A stretch of 55,537 nucleotides of DNA from positions 1 through 55,537 of the forward strand of contig NZ_BOMS01000161.1 in the NCBI RefSeq assembly GCF_016862315.1, read 5' to 3'. Position 1 is the first letter of the stretch. The number at the start of each line of letters is the position of its first letter. The notes under the pieces are model-generated. The model did no database searches and was not told the DNA's origin. It saw nothing but the letters and a program-made list of their open reading frames with translations. A program made the position numbers and the translations under genes. The stretch is from Actinoplanes palleronii (GTDB lineage: Bacteria > Actinomycetota > Actinomycetes > Mycobacteriales > Micromonosporaceae). Shown piece after piece: positions 49,877-55,537 of this stretch.

Positions 49877-51658
49877 TTAGTTGTAGAGACTGTCCAATTC
49901 GGCCTGGTACTGCTCCTCGACCACCCGGCGGCGCAGCTTCAGCGACGACGTCAACTCGCCGGTCTCGACGGTCAGATTGCGGTCCAACACGGCGAACTTC
50001 TTGATCGTCTCCCAGGAGTTGAGCGTCTCGTTCAACCGGTCGACACATGTTTGAAGATCCGCGCGGAGTGCGGCGGACCCGGCGATCTCGGCGTAGGGCG
50101 CGTCGGCGAGGCCGTGCGCGGCGGCCCACGTCGTGGCCTCGTCCGGGTCCAGGTCGATCAGCGCGGTGATGAACTTGCGCTTCTCGCCGTGCACCACGAA
50201 CTGGCCGGCCAGGGGGCAGATCGCCTTGAACCGGGCCTCGATCGCCTGGGGTGCGACGTACTTGCCGTTCGACGTCTTGATCAGGTCTTTCTTACGGTCG
50301 GTGATGCGCAGCGAGCCACGCTCGGTGATCTCGCCGATGTCCCCGGTGTGCAGCCAGCCGTCGCTGAGCACGCCTTTCGTGTCGAGGCCGTGGTAGCCCT
50401 GCATGATGCCGGGGCCGTTGAGCAGGATCTCGCCGTCCTCGGCGATCTTCACCCGGGTGCCGGGCAGCGGCATGCCGACCGTGCCGTACTCCGGGCGGTC
50501 CGGCCGGTTGAAGATGGTCGTCGCACACGACTCGGTGAGGCCGTAACCCTCCGCGATCGGCAGGCCGATCGCGTCGAACCAGCGGGCGATGTCCGGCGAG
50601 AGCGCGGCGGCGCCGGAGATGAAGTAGCGCATCCGGCCGCCGAACCGCGCCCGGACCTTCGCCAGGACCAGGCGGTCCGCCACCCGGAACCGGAGGCCGG
50701 ATTTCTTGCGGTCCGCGACCCCGACGGCCCAGTTCAAGAGCAGTTTTTGTACGCCGGTGGACGCGCTGACCGCGGCGTACACCTTCTCGAAGATCCGCGG
50801 GACGGCCGGCATGATGGTCGGCCGGACCTCGCCCAGCCGCTGCACGATCCTGCTGACGTCACCGTCCACCGCGAACGGGAAGCCGACCGACAGCTGGCAG
50901 CTCAGCAGCGCCTTGCCGAACGCGTGCGACAGCGGCAGCCAGAGGTAACCCAGGTCGTCCGGGTGCACGATGCCCATCGCCTCGATCGCCAGGCCCTGGT
51001 AGATCCACGCGGAGTGGGCGACCCGGACACCCTTGGGCAGGCCGGTGGTGCCGGACGTGTAGATCAGGGTGGCCAGGTCGTCAGGTCGTACCCGAGAGGT
51101 TGTCGATGTGACCCGGTCCGGATCGCCCTCCAGGAGCGTGCGGCCGAGCGCGCGCAGCGCGGCGAGGGTCTGCACCCGCGGATCGTCCGCGTCGCCGTCG
51201 ATCAGCACCACCCGCTCGACCGGCGTGCCCTCGAAGAGGATCTTCGGGAGGTGCGCGGCGCTCTCGACGATCGCGAACCGGCTGCCGGAATCGGTCAGGA
51301 TGTGGGCGACCTCCTCGGCCGACGACGACGGGTAGACCGTGGTGGTCGCGCCTCCGGCGCACATCACGCCGAAGTCCGCCTCGATCCACTCGACCCGGGT
51401 GCCGCTGGCGATCGCGACCCGGTCCTCCGGCTGCAGTCCGAGATCGATCAGGCCGGCGGCGATCTCGGTGACCGTCTGCGCGGTCTGTGACCAGCTCTGC
51501 GGCTGCCAGCCGTCCGGGCCGGGGCGCAGGTAGGCGACGGCTTGCGGCTGCGCGGCGGCCCGCTCCAGGAACATGGCGCCGAACGAGGCGGGCTCGTGCT
51601 CGCGCAGCCGCTTCAGCAGGTCCTGCTCGGCGGCCGGCGCGGTGCAGGTCTCGGTCAT
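49877..51658 (-). CDS. Long-chain acyl-CoA synthetase (FadD15-like, AMP-binding)
   Basis: A 593-residue AMP-forming ligase. P-loop IYTSGTTGLPKG (about 199-210), A5 EGYGLTESC, A7 HTGDIGE, A8 RITDRKKDLIKTSNGKYVAPQAIE and the A10 Lys region near the C-terminus define the family. It should activate fatty acids as acyl-CoA via acyl-AMP. Its ATG overlaps the TetR stop as ATGA (51655-51658), so both come from one promoter upstream of tetR. Confidence 0.95.
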   Translation of the reverse strand: MTETCTAPAAEQDLLKRLREHEPASFGAMFLERAAAQPQAVAYLRPGPDGWQPQSWSQTAQTVTEIAAGLIDLGLQPEDRVAIASGTRVEWIEADFGVMCAGGATTTVYPSSSAEEVAHILTDSGSRFAIVESAAHLPKILFEGTPVERVVLIDGDADDPRVQTLAALRALGRTLLEGDPDRVTSTTSRVRPDDLATLIYTSGTTGLPKGVRVAHSAWIYQGLAIEAMGIVHPDDLGYLWLPLSHAFGKALLSCQLSVGFPFAVDGDVSRIVQRLGEVRPTIMPAVPRIFEKVYAAVSASTGVQKLLLNWAVGVADRKKSGLRFRVADRLVLAKVRARFGGRMRYFISGAAALSPDIARWFDAIGLPIAEGYGLTESCATTIFNRPDRPEYGTVGMPLPGTRVKIAEDGEILLNGPGIMQGYHGLDTKGVLSDGWLHTGDIGEITERGSLRITDRKKDLIKTSNGKYVAPQAIEARFKAICPLAGQFVVHGEKRKFITALIDLDPDEATTWAAAHGLADAPYAEIAGSAALRADLQTCVDRLNETLNSWETIKKFAVLDRNLTVETGELTSSLKLRRRVVEEQYQAELDSLYN

Positions 51659-52497
51659 CTGGGCTCCTCCACCATCCGGGTCAGCCAGATCGTCAGTTCC
51701 GGTGCCAGGGCTAGTAGGTCTGTGGTGTCTTGGTGGTCGCTTCCGGTCGCCCTGTCGTCGGGCGCGGCGTCGTTTCCGCGCGGGTCGCCGCCGTTTCTGT
51801 CGTCGCTTCCGCTCGTGCCGTTTCGGGTCGTGCTGTTTCCGGTCGTGCTGTTTCCGGTCGTGCTGTTTCCGGTCGCGCTGTCGCTGCTTCCGGTCGTGCT
51901 GCTTCCACTGTCCAAGGCGTCCGAGGCGATCTGGCGGAGGGCGTAGATCGCGCCGACGAAGGCGCTCAGCGGTGCGGCCGGACCGTCGCCGGGGAACTGT
52001 TGTTCCCGCAGGTCACGGATGAATCCGGCGAGACGCTCGACGGCTTGGCGACGGCGCTGCCGCGCCGGCCGCCCGAGGGCGTCCATCTCCACCTGGAACG
52101 CCCGGGCCGCGACCCGATCCCATTCCAGCGTCCCGAGGTAGGCCGTGACGAACCCGCCCACCACCCCGGCCCAGTCCCGGGCGGTCCCGGCGTCCGCGGC
52201 GAGCCGGGCCAGGAACACCTCGATGAACCGGTCGTAGGCCGCGTAGACGCAGGCGTCCTTGTCGGCGAAGCTCTCGTAGAAAGCGGCCCGTGACACCGCC
52301 GCCCGCGCGCAGATCTCCCGGACGCCGAAGCCCCGGTAGCCCTCGCCGGCCAGCAGCTCGGTCGCGGCGATCAGCATCTTCTCGCGCTGCGCGGTGCTGA
52401 CCTGCTCGCGGGTGAGCTCGTGCCGGCCCCGGGGCAGCGACGGCGGGGTCGTGAAGACGACGCCACTGGCGATCCGGTCCGGCATGCTGGGTCCCAT
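51655..52497 (-). CDS. TetR-family regulator with low-complexity insert
   Basis: A 280-residue regulator, longer than the usual ~200. HTH at 36-82 (TAQREKMLIAATELLAGEGYRGFGVREI, then AVSRAAFYESFADKDACV), effector domain about 90-195 resuming at 259-280 (LLALAPELTIWLTRMV). Residues about 196-258 are a Ser/Thr/Asn/Gly/Asp-rich insert with GNSTT pentapeptide repeats from a 15-bp minisatellite (51826-51870). Start ATG 52497 or 52485. It is coupled to fadD and likely controls fatty-acid use; an inverted repeat at 52500-52517 touches its start. Confidence 0.9.
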   Translation of the reverse strand: MGPSMPDRIASGVVFTTPPSLPRGRHELTREQVSTAQREKMLIAATELLAGEGYRGFGVREICARAAVSRAAFYESFADKDACVYAAYDRFIEVFLARLAADAGTARDWAGVVGGFVTAYLGTLEWDRVAARAFQVEMDALGRPARQRRRQAVERLAGFIRDLREQQFPGDGPAAPLSAFVGAIYALRQIASDALDSGSSTTGSSDSATGNSTTGNSTTGNSTTRNGTSGSDDRNGGDPRGNDAAPDDRATGSDHQDTTDLLALAPELTIWLTRMVEEPR

Positions 52498-52499
52498 CT

Positions 52500-52517
52500 G
52501 AGTACGCGTTGTTACTC
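52500..52517. promoter_or_regulatory. Candidate TetR operator
   Basis: GAGTA (52500-52504), 8-nt spacer, TACTC (52513-52517), located 2 bp before the tetR start and 65 bp before the divergent phosphatase. Five-base arms are short, but the place and symmetry fit a site for the adjacent TetR. Confidence 0.45.
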
Positions 52518-52582
52518 CAACCTTCCCACGCCGTTCTGCCGTCACCCGACAAGTCCTGCTCCGGACCCGGCAGGATGGGCTG

Positions 52583-53548
52583 GTGGAGACGGACCTGGAA
52601 CTGGCCCAGCGGGCCGCACTGATCGGCGCGACCGAGGCGCTCCGCCACTTCGCGGTGATCGCCGACCTGCCGCAGGAGCGCAAGAAGGACGGCAGCGTGG
52701 TGACCATGGCCGACCGTGCCGTCGAGGACACCATCCGTGCCGTGCTGACCGCCGCCCGCCCGGCCGACGCGATCCTCGGCGAGGAACACGGCGAGACGGC
52801 GAGCGGCAACGGCCGCCGCTGGATCATCGACCCGATCGACGGAACGGCACTGTTCGTCCGCGGCGACAACCGCTGGCTGGTGCTGATCGCCCTCGAGGTG
52901 GACGGTGAGGTCACGGTGGGGGTCCAGGTGGTCCCAGCGCAGGGCCTCGCCTGGTGGGCGGAGCGCGGCCGAGGCGCCTTCCGCGCCCGAGCCCTGTTCA
53001 ACACCGCAGCCCCTTCCTCCCCTGCCGCCTCTGGCGCTGCCCACCTCGCTCCCGCCGTTGCTGCGGCCGGGTCCCTTACCCCTTTCATCCCTTCTTCGAT
53101 TTCTGCCGATTCCCATTCCTCCTCGCCGGGCGTTCCTCCCGCGGGTTGGGGCGGGGTTGGTGCTGCCGAGCGGCTGGTCGACGTGGAGCGGATCCACGTG
53201 GCGGCCGCGCGCGACGGGGTGGCCGGGAGCCGGCTCGGGGTGGTGCCGCTGGACTGGGGGCGGGAGGTGGCCGAGCCGCTGCTCGGGGTGGCCGCCGAGC
53301 AGCCGTGGCCGGTGCACCCGCCGCTGCTGGTGGCGCAGGGTGACCTGGACGTGGCGGTGCAGACCAGTGGGCAGATCTGGGACTTCGCGGCCAGCTCGGT
53401 GATCATCCCGGAGGCGGGCGGGGTGTACCGCGGGCTCAACGGCCAGGAACGACCGGGCGCGGGGGCCTTCGTGTTCGCCAGCAGTCCGCAACTGCTGGAC
53501 GAGTCGCTGCGTCTCCTTCGTGGAGAAAGCGCTGATATTCCAGTTTAA
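52583..53548 (+). CDS. Inositol-monophosphatase-family phosphatase (HisN-like)
   Basis: A 321-residue Mg-dependent phosphatase. Seen: KKDGSVVTMADRAVE, metal ligands in GEEHGE (67-71 region), WIIDPIDGTALF (Asp83, Asp86) and C-terminal QIWDFAASSVIIPEAGG. The substrate could be inositol phosphate, histidinol phosphate or 3'-phosphoadenosine compounds; HisN-like is my best guess. Residues about 137-196 are a Pro/Ser/Ala-rich insert of variable look in the region between the metal site and the C-terminal half. GTG start at 52583. Confidence 0.9.
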   Translation: METDLELAQRAALIGATEALRHFAVIADLPQERKKDGSVVTMADRAVEDTIRAVLTAARPADAILGEEHGETASGNGRRWIIDPIDGTALFVRGDNRWLVLIALEVDGEVTVGVQVVPAQGLAWWAERGRGAFRARALFNTAAPSSPAASGAAHLAPAVAAAGSLTPFIPSSISADSHSSSPGVPPAGWGGVGAAERLVDVERIHVAAARDGVAGSRLGVVPLDWGREVAEPLLGVAAEQPWPVHPPLLVAQGDLDVAVQTSGQIWDFAASSVIIPEAGGVYRGLNGQERPGAGAFVFASSPQLLDESLRLLRGESADIPV

Positions 53549-53567
53549 TAGGCTTTTGAGCGACTTA

Positions 53568-53601
53568 ACGTGACCTCCTTCGGTGAACGGAGTGATCACG
53601 T
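53568..53601. promoter_or_regulatory. Hairpin masking the ribosome site and start of a 30-codon ORF
   Basis: ACGTGA (53568-53573) pairs with TCACGT (53596-53601), and CTCC (53575-53578) with GGAG (53589-53592). The second pair would hide the ribosome-binding site, the first the GTG at 53600. It could equally be the terminator of the phosphatase gene. Confidence 0.4.
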
Positions 53602-53692
53602 GACCCCCTCTCTTGCCTGCCGTTGCTGGGCCGGTCTCGCCGGCGCCACGGTGCTGGTGCTCGGCGCGGTGACGGCCTGCGGCTGGCCCTGA
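53600..53692 (+). CDS. Short hydrophobic ORF (30 aa), possible decayed lipoprotein or membrane-gene start
   Basis: GTG at 53600 with GGAG 7 nt upstream opens a 30-residue peptide: a basic start, a hydrophobic stretch (GLAGATVLVLGAVTAC) and a stop. The end resembles a signal peptide with a Cys. It may be a real small protein or the intact beginning of a frameshifted membrane-protein gene whose pieces continue to 54175. Confidence 0.35.
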   Translation: MTPSLACRCWAGLAGATVLVLGAVTACGWP

Positions 53693-54175
53693 GCCTGCTC
53701 GGCTTCAACCTGGGCATCGAAGAGCCATCCAACTGCTCCTGGTCACTCTGGCCCTGCCGGCCCTGCTGCTGTCCGCCATGCTCCTGTCCAGCCCTTCCTG
53801 CGCCTGACCGGCGCCCTGTTGGCCGCCCTGACCTCCGGAGGTTGGCTGGCCGACCGCCTGGGCCACCCCAACCCGGCTGCCGCCGCCGACAACCTCGGTT
53901 CCCATACCTTCCTCATCCTGATCGGCCTGATCCTGGTAGCGGTCCTCGCCGGGGTGGCGGTCCTCGCCGGCGCCTGGGCCCTGACAACCACCCGCCACCT
54001 GACACCCCTCCGGTCTCCGCTTCCCGCGGCTGCAGCTCGTTCGCAGGTCTGTCGTCAACACACCCGTTGCTGGCGGCAGACTTGCTTTTATCCACAGCTG
54101 CCCGCGATCTTCGCCACCCACCATTCTCGCGGCGGCGCACAAGTGGTGAAGCTGCTTCCCTTATCTCCTGTGTAA
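53693..54175 (+). pseudogene. Possible frameshifted membrane-protein remnant
   Basis: After the 53692 stop, hydrophobic coding-like runs continue in changing frames. One frame gives LALSLLGFNLGIEEPSN, the next QLLLVTLALPALLLSAMLL, then the original frame FLRLTGALLAALTSGGWLADRL and HTFLILIGLILVAVLAGVAVLAGAW. Together they would form a protein with about four spans. CTG-rich, GC-rich DNA can give such runs by chance, so decay is only a hypothesis. The stretch after about 54030 looks noncoding. Confidence 0.3.
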
Positions 54176-55071
54176 CCCGGTGACGAGCGACGCCTCTGAA
54201 TGTCAAATCCGCAAATATGAAAAAGGCAGAGTCGGTCACCGAAAGGCGGACTCGTGCCGCCCACCTGCCTTTCATGTCCTGGCCCGGCAGCCTGAAGAAC
54301 CTGCTCGACTGGCCGGTCGACGGCGGCGAGCTGAGGGGAGGCGGCGGCGAGCTGACGGGGAAGGCGGCGGCGGCGAGCTGACGGGGAAGGCGGCGGCCTG
54401 GCTGTCCGTTGTTGCGCCGGGTCGCGACGGCGGCACCGGGTCGGCCCGCGACATTTCGGCTGGAACCGGACCTGACAGATGCTTGCCGGGCCGAGGCGTC
54501 CAGGATCGGGGCGCTGCCGGTGGGTCCGAGCTGGTCGGAATGTGTTGAGTGGTGGTCTGGGATGAGCCGGAACCGAGGCCGGGTCGGTGGGCGCAGGCCG
54601 GTGAGAGGAGGCGTGGTTTCCTTCGTCGATCGTGTCTGCCGGCATGCCGATCGCGTCGGGCGGCATGCCGATCGCGTCGGGCGGCAGCGTCGGGTCAGGC
54701 TCGCTTGTGCGCGGGCGGTCGTGGTCGCCCGCGCAGGTGCGGCCGTGGGAGCGGGGCCGGGCGCGGGGTTTCTCGGTGCGGGGGACTGGCCGGTCTTCCG
54801 CCGGTCGGGGAGCCCGAAGCTGTGTGGTGCCCGGTGATGGAGGGGACGGCGGTCGAGTTGGAGCCGGCCTTGACGTGGCCGCTGGGCCGGGCGCGGCGCG
54901 GGACAGCTCTATGAGGCGCAGGCGCTCGGCGTGGCGGCGCTGCAGACCCCACTCGCGGTGTCGCTCGTGGTCGCGCCGGAACTTCTCGCTGGCAGCTGAG
55001 TAGTTGCGCGAGGCGGTGCGGTCGCGCATCTCGGTGATTTCGGCCCTGGTGAACAACGATAGCTGTGTCAT
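54088..55071 (-). CDS. Hypothetical protein with charged N-terminal domain and degenerate tail
   Basis: An open frame of 327 residues. The first ~60 (MTQLSLFTRAEITEMRDRTA, then highly charged helix to HAERLRLIELSR) look like a genuine small domain; GGAAGAA lies upstream of the ATG at 55071. The rest is Pro/Arg-rich with a PDAIGMP repeat from 21-bp DNA repeats (54641-54682) and is not protein-like, so the gene may be truncated or extended by frameshift. Function unknown. Confidence 0.4.
   Translation of the reverse strand: MTQLSLFTRAEITEMRDRTASRNYSAASEKFRRDHERHREWGLQRRHAERLRLIELSRAAPGPAATSRPAPTRPPSPPSPGTTQLRAPRPAEDRPVPRTEKPRARPRSHGRTCAGDHDRPRTSEPDPTLPPDAIGMPPDAIGMPADTIDEGNHASSHRPAPTDPASVPAHPRPPLNTFRPARTHRQRPDPGRLGPASICQVRFQPKCRGPTRCRRRDPAQQRTARPPPSPSARRRRLPRQLAAASPQLAAVDRPVEQVLQAAGPGHERQVGGTSPPFGDRLCLFHICGFDIQRRRSSPGYTGDKGSSFTTCAPPREWWVAKIAGSCG
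54321..54392. repeat. GC-rich tandem repeat (~21-26 bp, about 3 copies)
   Basis: CGGCGGCGAGCTGAsGGGrAGG recurs three times with small length changes. It lies inside the doubtful C-terminal part of the preceding hypothetical frame and supports that part being noncoding or expanded. Confidence 0.6.
54641..54682. repeat. Perfect 21-bp tandem duplication
   Basis: GGCATGCCGATCGCGTCGGGC occurs at 54641-54661 and again at 54662-54682, with a degenerate neighbour upstream at about 54625. The core contains GCATGC and CGATCG palindromes. Confidence 0.8.
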
Positions 55072-55079
55072 GCGTTCAT

Positions 55080-55270
55080 TCTTCCGGACCGTCAATGCGT
55101 CATGTCAGTATTCGATCATGCCATTCTCTAGGTTTCCGCAATCATGTTCCGCGTCTTAGGGGCGGCAAGAGTACGCATTATTTGGCAGTGCGATTTAATG
55201 GCGATCATGATGCGGTTCTGCAAGTATTCGATTGTCATTGAAATCGCGGTTCGTCCGGTGGGCTAGGGGC
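55080..55270. other. AT-richer intergenic stretch, no gene seen
   Basis: This stretch is visibly lower in G+C than the rest of the window. AGTATTCGAT occurs twice in direct orientation (about 55107 and 55227), with TGATCATG-like palindromes between. It probably holds promoters for the leftward hypothetical gene or a recombination scar. The remaining bases to 55537 have short repeats (GCTGATGGCCGGGCG, twice) and no convincing gene. Confidence 0.4.
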
Positions 55271-55537
55271 GCGGCGACCGCGGAAGGCTGGGCTGGCGAT
55301 GGATGAGGCCAGCGTGCGCCTGGCCGGTGGGGCAGGTGCCGTGCTGGTGGGCAGTCCGGGCGCTGATGGCCGGGCGGCGGGTCGGGTGCTGATGGCCGGG
55401 CGCGCGCCAGGATCAGCGCTGCGCTGGGATCAAAGGTGCGCCGCGTTCAGGGCAGTGCCGGAGCCAGGACGGCGGGGGCACGGCGGCGCCGGGGAAAGGC
55501 TGCTCCAGAGCCTGGGCTGCGCTGGGGGCTAAAGGTC

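Noticed and set aside
55299..55532. 77-residue ORF at the right edge
   Set aside because: Gly/Ala/Arg-rich with an internal DNA repeat, no ribosome site, no recognisable family.
1..55537. tRNA, rRNA, insertion sequence or prophage genes
   Set aside because: I saw no cloverleaf with CCA-type ends, no rRNA sequence and no transposase, integrase or phage structural gene.

Overview
The window is high-GC DNA (over 70% G+C by eye) with many GTG starts, ATGA/GTGA gene overlaps, apparently leaderless genes and a complete Pup-proteasome locus. This points to an actinobacterium, most probably Micromonosporaceae (Actinoplanes-like). That placement is inferred from gene content and order, not from a database search.

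Region 1 (1-19.6 kb) is a mixed flank. It holds a GNAT/TetR pair diverging over a clear operator, a two-component system, a membrane alpha/beta hydrolase, a GntR regulator, a PAC2 protein, an ArsR-SRPBCC pair with a palindromic operator, a MacB/FtsX-type ABC exporter, a lipoprotein metallopeptidase, a HAD phosphatase, a ribbon-helix-helix protein, a DUF4097 protein, an orphan response regulator with a disrupted receiver, a RecB-like Fe-S nuclease and a site-2 protease. Two arrays of a 61-bp hairpin repeat lie here, each between convergent genes.

Region 2 (19.6-46 kb) is the Pup-proteasome neighbourhood: trmI, an unknown gene, a ferredoxin, arc (mpa), two tandem acyltransferases, dop, pup, prcB, prcA, pafA, a small membrane protein, two GGDEF proteins, a DUF3866 protein, a CDF transporter, pafB, pafC, a small membrane protein, tatA, tatC, a diacylglycerol-kinase-like gene, a HAD hydrolase and helY. 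The backbone order matches the Mycobacterium Rv2119-Rv2092 region. The acyltransferases and the cyclic-di-GMP genes look like insertions. Within the pathway, PafA ligates Pup to target lysines, Dop deamidates Pup and removes it, Arc unfolds pupylated proteins, PrcBA degrades them, and PafBC controls DNA-damage genes.

Region 3 (46-53.5 kb) carries a STAS-HATPase fusion and a partner STAS protein, a roughly 195-bp concentric palindrome, a GH13 enzyme, a VOC protein, a TetR-FadD operon and an inositol-phosphatase-family enzyme.

Region 4 (53.5-55.5 kb) is poor in convincing genes. It has a small ORF, a possibly decayed membrane gene, one probable gene with a degenerate tail, short repeats and a locally AT-richer stretch.

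A theme across the window is short-period coding repeats that lengthen otherwise standard enzymes and regulators with low-complexity Ala/Gly/Pro/Ser/Thr segments. These occur in the histidine kinase, both response regulators, the RecB nuclease, one TetR, the inositol-phosphatase homologue and TatA.
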